Assembly: GCA_905250115.1 (NCBI GenBank)
Contig: CAJNOI010000004.1
Span: forward strand, 1,216,621-1,280,620
Reading direction: 5' to 3'
Length of the DNA: 64,000 nt
DNA from: Adineta steineri
Taxonomy: Eukaryota > Rotifera > Eurotatoria > Adinetida > Adinetidae
Shown: positions 23,758 to 34,718 of the stretch, piece by piece
How positions within the stretch are numbered: the first letter of the stretch is position 1
Layout: every line of letters begins with the position of its first letter
Translations under genes and position numbers: made by a program
Notes under the pieces: model-generated
The model's database searches: none
Seen by the model: only the letters and a program-made list of their open reading frames with translations
What the model was told of the DNA's origin: nothing

Positions 23758-25712
23758 ATGAGAATGTTTATTTCAAAGAACAATAATAATGAAGAAAAAT
23801 TTCAATCAAATACCTCACAATCACCTCAACGACAATCGCCACCATATGGTGATACATATAGTGTATGTTATTTTTTTTTATCTACTCATCTTTTTAACAA
23901 AAAGAATGTAGTATATACATTTTAATACTTATATTGATTGTTATAGACTGCTATGAAAATATTTTCGTGAAAATGTTTTTTGCATGGTTAAAATAACTTG
24001 TAACGCCATGTTTTTGGACGTAAGATTGTATCTAAACCGTTACTTATAGATCTATCATTTGAAATATGACAACAAATATTATATATATGAATACTGTGAA
24101 CATATATTGCATTTAGAAACAAGATACATTTTATAAATGATATAAATCTCTCTTCATACAAATTTTTCAGTCTAATAAATACCATGTAATTCTATGAAGA
24201 AGAAAAAGACTATCTTATGATGTAGGGTGCTGTTTGGAGACAGTTTCGAAAGCATAATATTTTTCCTACAGCTGATTTAGTGGCGGTTCTGGGCAGAAGA
24301 CCAGCCTGACTCAAAATTCTTTATAATAAGGATCAATTCTTTAACACTATTAATTTTTCTTAACATGAAAATCTCTGAATAATTCTTTCCTTTTCTTTTT
24401 ACTGGCTTCATCAAGATTAACTGTGGTACTTAAAATTTATCCCTACTGGTTATCTATATAGTATAATGCACTACTAAGTTGATTTATATAAGTGAAGTCA
24501 AAATTATTTTTGCTCATCTATGTTCTAATATATACACTTCAATTAAAATTAAATAATCTTTATTCTTAAAGAAAAAGGAGAGAATTGAACTTGTTTTATA
24601 TTCTTTTGTTTTTTATTTATAACAGGTATATGATTTGATAATGATCGCTATTGTAATTTTAATGAATCTTAGTCTCACATTCGGGAGTATGTATTATACT
24701 ATTCATGGACTAGTAAGTATATGATATAGAATTCTTTTTGTAACATTCTTTTAGCTGTTCTCATACATCTCTTGATCGTGAAACTTAAAAAATTCTATTG
24801 TGTGTCTGACAGTTTTTCAGCTACTCTATCATTAGATTTTATAAAGAGTAATAATTATATATATATTTCTATCTATTATATCTAGTTTGCACCTGCTAAT
24901 GCACCATTTTTTACTCGATTTGGTGCTTTACCATTTTTCCTTATATTTTTCATGCTCGACATGCATATAATATGCATCACATTCAAATGCTGCATCAATT
25001 TTCGCACTCATCTGGTTACCACATTAGTAACAATATGTCGAATCAATAAGGTTACAAATTGGCATGTAAGTAATCTTACCATCCAATTTTTATAATGAAT
25101 TCTTCTTAGAACTGAAATAAAACCTAAACTTTATTACTCTAAATTATATTAATTTTTATGTTTCATATCTTCTCTTATTTCTTTTTTTGTAATCTACATA
25201 TGTACGCTTTTAAACTTATTGACAGGGTTAAGGATTTGCTCTGCTAGCGGGTACTTCCTTTAAAAAAGTTTTAGCTATGCCACTGGAGAGATGTAAAAAA
25301 AACTACTTTTACCTTATTTTCGTCATAAAACTTTGACAATTAAAGTTCCAAAGGCACATATATATAGCTCAAGAAATTTGTTGAAAAGCTCTTTCAAAAA
25401 ACAAAAGAAAAACACTGAATTGTTTCAATTAGTTCTTTATAAGAGCAAATCTATTTGAATAATGCAATTTGTAAAGATGAATTTTTAAATGCATTGATCA
25501 TTTACAAGTCTGAAGGGATTTAATGAACTTAAACACTTTATTTTTTATTAGTTCCTATTTCTATACTATTTTATTTTTTTGATATTTAGGATAAATTATC
25601 TCAATCTATAACAAAAGGAGTTAAAAAAATTCGTATTGTTATTATGCCGAATTATCATTCTCATCAACAAGTTACTGATTCTGTTATAAATCAATCAATT
25701 CTTATCGTGTAA
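23758..25712 (+). CDS. Small four-exon membrane protein, unidentified
   Basis: Exons 23758-23862, 24626-24712, 24886-25065 and 25590-25712 are all phase 0 with canonical borders, giving 164 aa. The N-terminus is hydrophilic (KNNNNEEKFQSNTSQSPQ, then RQSPPYGDTYS). One membrane segment follows (DLIMIAIVILMNLSLTFGS), then FAPANAPFFTRFGALPF and a second segment (FLIFFMLDMHIICI) flanked by Cys (FKCC). The tail is soluble (KGVKKIRIVIMPNYHSHQQ) and ends in SVINQSILIV, a hydrophobic C-terminus resembling a PDZ ligand. No family is recognised. Four phase-0 introns with open exons argue that the gene is real; introns of 763 and 524 bases are long for this region. Confidence 0.55.
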
Positions 25713-27607
25713 ATCATCATTGTTTATATTTGTTTATCGTATATGTACTTTTTTGTGTTTTTTATATTTGTATATATATTCATTGTAATTCTATGTTGTG
25801 CTAAAAATACAATGTTTATCGCAATAGCTACTCATTTGCTCTTTTTTTGTTTTGTCTAAGTAATTACTGGAAAGTGAATCGTGCAAACCTATTTGTGTAT
25901 TGGCTTTGAAAAAATAGTGTATGTAATGAATATGAAATTGATACTATTCAATAAATGAGTTGTTATTTGTAAACAAAATATAATGATCTATCGAGAAAAC
26001 TACACTTCGTGTCTTTTAAGAAAAAATATTTTTAAATTAAAAAATACCCTTTAAAACTAAATTATATAATTATAAAATGTACTAAGAAATTCAGCTGATG
26101 TTTAGAAATTCACAACAAAAATAAATCTTGACCACAATACCAGAAAAGTAATAATGATAGGAAAATTGAATTTTTAGATACAAATCTTTGAATGAATAGA
26201 AAGCAAAAAGAAACTTATGGAGTGAAAATGAAACGATTTTTTTAAGCATTTATATCATACATGCTTAAAAACAGTTCTGTTTTGTCGATACTGGTCAGAC
26301 CACATCTTCTCTTCTCCTCTCCTCCTCTTCCCTTTTCTTCTCGTCTTCTCTTCCCTTTTCTTATCTACTCTTTTTTCCTTCTCCTCTTTCTCTTCTCGCA
26401 CGTTGTTCTTACCTATATCAGCACGGTGGATCAATTTTTTTTGTGTATAAATGATTAGGTGCATTTTCGTTTTCCCTTGATCTTTTCATTTGATTGTGTA
26501 TTCTGTATCGTCATTCTTATAAATGATCGATTTACCCGTTTTTCTCCCGCTGCTCTCTCTATCCTCCACTTTTTCTCTACATGATTTTATATCCTCCCTA
26601 TTAAACTAAATATACTGTCAGGACCTTAGAGGTCACCAGTTATCGCAAATAAAAATAAATAAAGATTTCTGTAGAATATAAGAGTATATAAATAATTTGT
26701 ATTTATTATCCTAGTTTTAATTGCATGTAATGTCGACGTCAGAAAAAATTCTAAAGTTCTGAGCCTTTCCTAGCTACTAGTTTTAAGCGAAATAAATCAA
26801 ATCAGTCGAAATATAAATCCGAACTAACATTCTGTAAGCGGCTTCATAAAAGTTCCATAACTCATATATAACTATGTTGTGAAGAATGTCTATAAACGCC
26901 CATTTACTTTCATTTACGGATCACTTTGTCCGATTAGGGTAAGACACCCTATGAAAAGTATCATATCAGATTCGTAAAATAAAAAAGAATATTTCATCAA
27001 AACGAAATATTAAAAATTTATATTTGTAAAACTAATCAAAAATAAGAACAGCTATTAATTATTTTGGTGTAATCTGTTGATATCCACAAAATTGAACGCT
27101 AATTATCAACTGTATAGAGTTACTGTTACATAAATACAGATGTTTCAACAAGACAATTCAAAGGTGTTATGGATGTATTAGATAGTCATATCCATATCAC
27201 GAGTTCTTTTAGGTATGCAAACTAATAGAATTTCAGACGGTTAGTTCGATCAACATTAGCCAGTCAATGAATACCGGTTCTATCACTTGGGCTGGCATCG
27301 CAACCAAAAAGTCTCAACTGTATTGTAATCGGGAACAAAAAACACAAATAATCATTATTCGGTCTAAAAAATAAAAAGGCATCGAAAACAGAAAAAACTC
27401 AGTTCCACATATCCCTAGTTATAATCCAATATTTGGACTATGAAGAAGTCACATTTCTTAATATTTTATTTTATTTTAATATTAGAGTTTCTGCGTAACT
27501 TATTTTTATTGAAATACAAAAACATAGAATTGAATTTACAATGAAGGAAAATATTCCATAACATGTTTTGAAAAGACTATTGGTACGTTGACAAATAATC
27601 GATTTAT
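25713..27607. other. Intergenic region with polypyrimidine tract
   Basis: About 1.9 kb. Apart from the pyrimidine tract near 26303-26400, no exon or RNA gene was recognised. A somewhat less AT-rich stretch at 26600-27350 looks like worn-down foreign or gene-derived sequence, but nothing could be named. Confidence 0.4.
26303..26400 (+). repeat. Polypyrimidine/polypurine tract
   Basis: About 100 bases almost entirely C and T on the plus strand (blocks such as ttctcttctcctctcctcct). Open frames on both strands here come from this bias. Confidence 0.85.
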
Positions 27608-30600
27608 TTAACAACAACTCCTTCGTGTTGTATCTCTTGTAAAATTCATTGTTACTTTTTTCAATTGATAATAATTAACTTTCAACTCAGTTAGACAAGG
27701 CAAATGTGCCTTTGTTTCGAGTAGAAATTGCGCAATATAATCTATATTCGCACACATAACATCAAGTGATATAAGATGAGGAAATTCAATAATTGAACAA
27801 GATGCATTCTTATCAAATTCCCATTCATTACGTTCAAATGACAGACTTCTGTTATTCTCTATAGAAAAATATTTAAGTATTGGAAATATTTGACTAATAC
27901 GTATAAAGAATTCATGTTCCATTGGAATTATATCATAGACAGACAAATAAGTCACCGTATCAAATACAATCATTGGAAAATGAGTCGTAATCATTTCCAA
28001 ACGGCTGAAGGTAAATGGAAGCGAATAAATATGACATATGGCGGCATTGCCGCCCCTGAAAGAATCTATAATAGACGCCATTTGTCCATATCTTATATTT
28101 GTAAATTTTCGTTCAATATCTGAATTAGATTTATGAGGAAATGAAGAATAAATATCTTCTTGTGTACTAATATAAAATTTGAATGTATGAAGTTGAGGCA
28201 TATAATCGAGAATTTCATTTTGAAGGTGTGTGCCATCAACGAATGCATTTCGATGAAGGATACGAAGATACAAAGTTAACTTTTCGAGATGCGTCATACG
28301 ACGAAGAAGAGGTACCACCAAATCGTCATAATCCATAGTAACATCATAACTTACTAATGAAAAACATTTTAAATTATGTAATTCACCCTATAAAATACAA
28401 AAATATTATCTTTATTAAACATATTCAACTCATTAACGAACATAAATAATTTCTGTGGAAAAAAACTGATCGTAAAAGCATCACTTATTTTCAACTCTCT
28501 TGTGTATTACACCTCATATAGAATATGGAATAATATCTCAAATGAATAGTAAACTCAAAGTTACAAGCAGTTCGGTAATTCGACCAGAAACATCTGGATT
28601 TTTGCTAGTTCGTCATTATAGAATTTTCTATTGTATATAAAGATTTTTCAATAAAAAGCGAGTCTTTTTTTTTCATTACTAAGCGAAAAGCTGATTAATA
28701 TAGTGTGACCCGAACGAGAGATAGATAGAAAGAATTGGGAGGCTTGTTACTTTTCAACAGAATTATTTACTTGCAATGATAATAACATGTCGAATGTGAT
28801 AATCATCCTAATTAAGCAAAGACACAACCTTAAAAGAAGAAAGTTTATTTTTAATCACTTCGGCTGATGCTACAGTAATCAGGAAGTGATGAAAAGCCCT
28901 GCGAATCAGCCGGCTCCGCGATATATTCCGACATGTTTCTTACACTCGTATTTCAGTTAAAGTCGCCCGAAGTTTTCAACAACTTGATTTTTCTTTCGAA
29001 CATAGAGAAACCATCTCGAGAAATATTAGCAGCATGGAACTGTAAGTAGTGATCAAAATTGCTATTTTCGTACGAGCAACAATGTTCACGAGTGAAACGC
29101 TTTTTTAATTAACGTTCACCCTCTCACGAAGTTCTGTCTGTCTTATGCGAAACTAATTCGTTTAACTTTAGCTATTTTAAGGATTCATTTAATGTAGAAA
29201 AAAATGTATTTTTCGAGACAGTTATTGCTGAGCTTGCCTTCTTCAGTCCTATCGAATAACGACGAATAAACAATGCTAGTCTAATCAGCTTAACAGTGAA
29301 CATAGTTTAGAAAGTCGACACTTTGTGATTTTATATGTAAAGCTAGTTTTTCCCATATATTCTGTGATGCCACTTAAAATCGCAACATGTAAATCTTGAA
29401 GTCACTATCTTACTTCAGCAAACTTCTTTTATATTCTCTTGTTTTTCAACGAGATTTTCATCAGTTTAGCTCCGAAAATGAACTTGCCGGACTCTGGCCA
29501 CACCGAAAGAACTAGAAAAAATCTGATCGGTTTTGTCTCTGAATATACAGTATTAAACTTTTTGTACATTTAAAATAGATATTTTCTAGAAACTGTTTCT
29601 GAAAACAACAACCATCAACATAAGATTTTCAAAAGATTAGAAGTAGTTTTAACAGCTGAATTTAAATACATGGCTGAATCAGCATGAAGAGAATCAGTTG
29701 AAAAAAGTCGCAAGTGAAAATATAAACACAATGAGATATACATTGATTGGTAGGAATAAAAAGTGACCGATGATCTCCTATATTCTCATTCTCACTCGAA
29801 TACTATCGTCTTCCATCCTTAATTTTCTTTCGACCAAATTCAGATTTTCCTCATGATATATCCTTAAAATTATTCTTCTTTCGAAAGTATAACTATCACA
29901 TATTTTAAGACATTCTACATAAACAGAAAAATTTCCTTGAAAATATTTTTATCAATATGTTGTCAATCAGTTTTATACAGTTGGATGATATCATTGTTTG
30001 AACTTCTCTAGTTTTCAATAGAACCGACTTCCTTATACATATAATTTGCTCTTCTTCTATTACGATGACCGTATATTTACTGTGAATAAGTAGAAGACAA
30101 CCATATAATGTCGATAAATTTCACAAATTTTCTCTTAGAGCTTAAGAAAAAACTTTTTATTTTCTACTCGAAAACAAAATAAATTAATTTATATAATCAT
30201 TATAAAGCAACTCAGTTATCCAGTTTCTTATTGAAATATTTGTAAATAAATTCAAAAAAAAATTAAGAAAATATGAGACCACCGTTTTCGAATAATAGAA
30301 AAAGCAAAGATGTCTTTGTTTCTAAGAGTTTAACAGTAATCAAGTAACTATGAAATTCTATTTACTATTCTATTGCAATATTCATGAGATGTTTACATAA
30401 ACATTAACATCAATCATATCATCGTCAAAGTTATAAATTAACTTTTAACAACAATATAGTATGAACTCACCTTATTTAGATGGATCGAATTCATACTGAA
30501 GATACACTTTATTTTAACGATGAGTGTGTGTAGTTGTTTGAGTCGACCATCAAGTAAACAGAGACAATCCGGAAATTGCAACACATTAATACTTAATACA

Positions 30601-31261
30601 GTAAGAGTCGAGGAGTAACAAGTAGTTGGTGGTAGACTAGATAGTAAGAAAAATGGATAATCGTTCGGAGAAGTGGAAACAATTGTCAAATGTTTTAATT
30701 TTTTGAAAAGAGAAAAGATATGTGCATAAACATCTCTTGTATAAATATACAATTGCATGTTTTGTAAATATTCATCATTATTATGAAGAATAAGCTCTGT
30801 TATGTGAGATTGAAATATATGTTTGAAGATTGAGTTATCTAAACAAAAAATCAGTGTTTTACTTGTATATTGCATACTTTGGAGTATGTTAAATATTTAC
30901 CTGTAAAATAAACAACATTCTCTTGTGTGAAATTAAACAGCTCTAGAGAAGTCAGATTTGGATAATTACCAGCTAGAAGAATACGTCCCATTGATGATGT
31001 TTCGAGAATGAGTTTTCTTATACAATGATGACTTCAAGGTAAAATATCATTACAAAACCGTTCAAGTTTTAAATCAGTAATTGATGATGTCGTTACGAGA
31101 TTAAGAGTATTAGTAAATATATCATCTTGTAGCAAAATTTCGATTAGATGATTACCAATTCCAAATAATGAATGCAATACATCAATATTGTCAAGCTTTT
31201 TTAAGATAATAAGTAATATTTCATTTGGAAGATCAAGAAGATCAGTGTCGAACTGATTCAT
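27608..31261 (-). pseudogene. F-box protein gene with an in-frame stop codon
   Basis: The start at 31259-31261 gives MNQFDTDLLDLPNEILLIIL, an F-box (LPNEILLIILKKLDNIDVLH), then SLFGIGNHLIEILLQ. This belongs to the expanded F-box family typical of bdelloid rotifers, presumed SCF ubiquitin-ligase adaptors. A TGA at 31034-31036, just after ERFCNDILP, interrupts the frame where an Arg codon is expected (CGA to TGA, one transition). The same frame then continues open with CIRKLILETSSMGRILLAGN, YPNLTSLELFNFTQENVVYF and further leucine-rich-like sequence (exon 30471 to about 30840, with HITELILHNNDEYL, LKHLTIVSTS and QLHTLIVKIKCIF). After a 2,083-base intron (28388-30470) a final exon ends at 27608 (MTHLEKLTLYLRILHRN, FPILKYFSIENN, LPCLTELKVNYYQLKK). 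Everything except the stop looks intact, so this is a young pseudogene, a nonsense allele or a base error. Confidence 0.75.
28388..30470 (-). other. Unusually long intron of the F-box gene
   Basis: 2,083 bases between donor AAG/GTGAGT and acceptor TATAG, against 50-80 bases for most introns in the window. Phase is kept (NK/GELHN). Part of it (about 28880-29130) is clearly less AT-rich than its surroundings (for example atcagccggctccgcg), as expected for inserted sequence. No transposase frame or terminal repeats were recognised. Confidence 0.6.
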
Positions 31262-33775
31262 AGTTGCTGATAACTGTCACTTTTCTAAAAAATTGTTAAT
31301 TTATATTGTTTGTTATCGTTTTTTGGTCTGCTCTTTTCTGTCACTGAAGAATAGAATGTGTGACCGCGATATTAAAATATGATATGTATAGTCCACTGTC
31401 AGGCCACAAACAGACTAAAAAAATCAGACCAACTGAAACTGAATTAATCGTCTGGAATAGACAATTTAAGTTGAGATGGACCAATCACATTGCTTAATTC
31501 AATATTAAATTAATTCATTTTTTCAGTTTGAGCGTGGGGCAGTAGGTGTGGATGGGTGTTTTTGATTTATTAATCAAATACGATAAGCACATCCACACAC
31601 TCTAAATTCCAATTATAAGTAGTGAAAGAAAAAAAATGATTGAACACAATTTAAATTGTGAAGATTTGTATGACTTATGATTTTTTGTTAATAAATATAT
31701 TTAAAGACTTTGGTCTCAAGGCTCAGAAATAGGTGGAAGATATTAATGTTATATCTTTATTCGATAACTACAAGCTATAAGATGAATCATCGAGTTAATA
31801 AGCATTGTTCGAGTTAAAGAAATTACATGAATTGAAGTATTTTCAAAAATAGTTGAATGACATATATGATATTTTATCAAGTGATCAGTTTGTAAGTTTT
31901 ATTCCAAAGTGTATGAAACAGATAGATAAAACTATGATGGAAAGACTCAATTGATCGTAAATTTTTTATCAATTTATCGTTTTAAATATTTTATTTCTAA
32001 ATAAACAAACTGGTTAACCAACGTATTTTATGATGGACATATATATACATGAACTATCTGATGTTACTGTTGTAAAGAATGTATTTACTTGACGATTGAA
32101 ACTATTTCTCCTGAAAAATAGAATAAAACTATTTGCAAACTAATATTCGCCTGTTTTATAATCTTTGTGAATGAATGTGTGAAACACTAAACTAGATGAA
32201 TGTATCTTGGCATATGCGTTTATCAATGTGCATGTGATTTACAATTTTTGAGCCTATAATTATCTCAAAATACTTTCTATAAAATGATTAAAATACACAA
32301 ATGTCGTAATATCTTCACACCCGCTATCGACAACTACACATCAGAATATCCAGTGGAGTAGATTTTGGGTAACTACTCAGTTACACCAAATTCAATCGAA
32401 TCCCTCAACTTTTAAAGCTAGAAGTTGGTGGTTCTCATGATTTTTCATTTTATAAGTGTGCAAGGTTGTGGAGTGTGAGTAATTCTTGCAGAGGATCAGA
32501 TGGTGGATAATTTTCAGTAATAGGTGTAAGGGTATTATGATACCACTCTTAAAATATGTATCCTGAAGTTTCTTCTACAGTATCTATCTGGCATGTCTTT
32601 CAATCCGCTGACCATTTAGTAAAGTTTTACATATGATCAATGTAATAAACCGACTACACTATAGTGTGTAAAATTTTTTTTTGCCATGATGTAATCGATC
32701 ATATAGATAAACAAATTAGAGAAACGGTATTCAAATGAACAAAGCAAGTAAATATAACTCTCATTAAAAAGATTCAATTGACATCTAATAGTCAATTAGG
32801 TTTTTAGTTTGCAGTAGCGATTTTTGAAAGAAATAACATGATCAAAATAGACAAAACAAAACGATGGATGACGAGATCTATTCGTCAGACCTTTAATTAA
32901 TGGAATGTTGTCATACTGTGAATGGGAAGAGATCTATAAAATGATCGTATAAAATATTTCATTGAATTTACAATCATTGTTCAAATGATTAGTTAGTGTA
33001 CTGTAATTCAGATGAACAAGCGGGAACTAATCATTGGCTAGAGTATTGCAATCGCCTAACACATTTAACGAATTTATTTTAATATGAGATCTTCGAACTA
33101 AACAAAATAAATGGCAAAAGCTGTATCAAAAAATAATTCTTGCTAGGCACGTCATCTTCAACTATACAAATTGTTATATCTAGATCGCTGATAGAATTAA
33201 CAATTCATGTGTTATGTTACAGATTTTTTTTTGTGTTCTAATGATAGTCAGTAGTATCGCTTTTCAGTTAGACTGACTATGAATAAAATACGACATTTTA
33301 TTGCAATGCCAGTTGTTACATTAAGTATAGTAGATACCATCTGTAAAAAAGTATTGATATTGTAGAAATATTTTACGTATAATGTAATGTCTAAGCTGTT
33401 TCTAACTTCAGTTAAATTTAAAAATAAACTTTCAGTCTAATTTTTATTCGCCAAGAATATTTTCACTGAATTGATATTTTTTTATCAATACGTCGACAAG
33501 TATCTATTTTGGTCCAATCAAATTCTTTTTCACATACTGCATAACTATGTGAATATTTCAATGTGTATTATAAATGATGTGGAGAAACTTCCTCTTTGTG
33601 TCTAAATATTATATAGAAGAAGAAAATGGCTATCATTTAAACTGCCTCTTTCAACTCATTGACTCTTTTTTCATATTCGTATAAGCGGAATAATTTGACA
33701 ATCATATTTTCTACATTATTTTAGAGTAAATCTTTCACATTTCAACGATCATATTTAATTCTATAAGAAAAAATT
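31262..33775. other. Intergenic region upstream of the F-box gene and TMEM14
   Basis: About 2.5 kb between divergent genes. It holds repeat copy B (31620-32960). The flanks are AT-rich without recognised exons. Confidence 0.5.
31620..32960 (+). repeat. Dispersed repeat, copy B of a direct pair
   Basis: Partner of 19545-20775, same orientation, separated by about 12 kb. It shares the ordered landmarks listed there, for example atgattgaaca (31636), ttttattccaaag (about 31898), gtgcaaggttgtgg (about 32457), tctttcaatccgctgaccat (about 32597) and ttaatggaatgttgtcatac (about 32896). Copy B has about 180 extra bases around 31690-31870. No open frame is shared by the two copies, and the many indels argue against a conserved protein. 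Confidence 0.8.
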
Positions 33776-34255
33776 ATGACTGATCAATTCGGTGTTATCT
33801 ATGGTGCTGCATTAAGTCTGTTTCAAATTTTTATAATTCAAGATAAAAGAAAAAAAAAGATTTTATTTTAATTTTTAGTTGTCGGTGGTTTACTCGGATA
33901 TTTCCGTGGTGGTAGTATTATTTCACTTTTACTTGGTATTTAATTAACTTTAATATTATAAATAATTTCTTATTTTTATCTTGTAAATTTTTAGGTGTTG
34001 TTTTGGGTGCCTGGTCAGTTTACAATGCAAGTCATCCTAGTCGACAAAATAATGTTGCTAATTTAGCTGTAAATATTAATAAGAAATATGATATTTTTAT
34101 CTCATAAAATATATTTAAATTAAATTTAGATTGCAGCAGTTCTTGGTGTCGTTATGTTATTACGATTTTTAATTGGTGGAAAAGTATTTCCAGCACTTGT
34201 CATTGTAGCTTTATCAGCTGGACAAATTTATCGCAATTTTGCATATTTAAAATAA
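33776..34255 (+). CDS. TMEM14 family membrane protein
   Basis: Four exons (33776-33815, 33879-33935, 33995-34068, 34130-34255), all in phase, give 98 aa, the usual TMEM14 length of about 100. The sequence starts MTDQFGVIYGAAL and continues VGGLLGYFRGGSIISLLLG, matching the family's GGxxGYxKxGSxxSLxxG. Then come VVLGAWSVYNASHPSRQNN and AAVLGVVMLLRFLIGGKVFP, which matches GxMGxRFxxSGKFMPA. The end is AGQIYRNFAYLK. Three or four short membrane helices are expected. Vertebrate TMEM14C sits in the mitochondrial inner membrane and aids porphyrin import for haem synthesis; TMEM14A is linked to mitochondrial permeability. Which paralogue this is cannot be decided. The first donor reads GTCTGT, unusual but phase-consistent. 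Confidence 0.88.
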
Positions 34256-34718
34256 AGTTCAACATAAGAAAACAAATTAAAACAAAACATTTATCTCTTT
34301 TTTCTTCCTTGCTTTAATCTTACTGGTTGTTTGTTTGTTATTTTCTTGTTTCTCGACTGTTAGCCGTACATTCTATTAACTTGTGTCGTCATATGCACGC
34401 ATGTATAACAATTTTGTTGTTTGTCTTTGCTCATATGTTCATTTATCTCATTATCTCTATTCTTAAAACAAGCAATGTTCTTTCTTGTCATGTTCGTATA
34501 TGATTTTATGAAATAACTAAAGAAAAAAAAAATACTATAGATATATATAAATATATAACTATTCCTACAGCATTTAGTGCAATGCAAAAACATAGAATTT
34601 TTATATTGATCTCATTGTTGTAGAAATGTACATATGTATGGAAAACGTTTCTTATTGGTATTGTAATAACAGCAAATAAGATTGAATTAAATTATTTGTC
34701 AAATTATTAAAAATCATA
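34256..34718. other. Intergenic spacer between TMEM14 and RBM25
   Basis: About 460 bases, AT-rich; presumably the TMEM14 3' end and RBM25 promoter. No further feature was seen. Confidence 0.4.

Noticed and set aside
26255-26464. Open frames on both strands, Arg/Glu/Lys-rich or Ser/Phe/Leu-rich
   Set aside because: Produced by the polypyrimidine tract; no other coding evidence.
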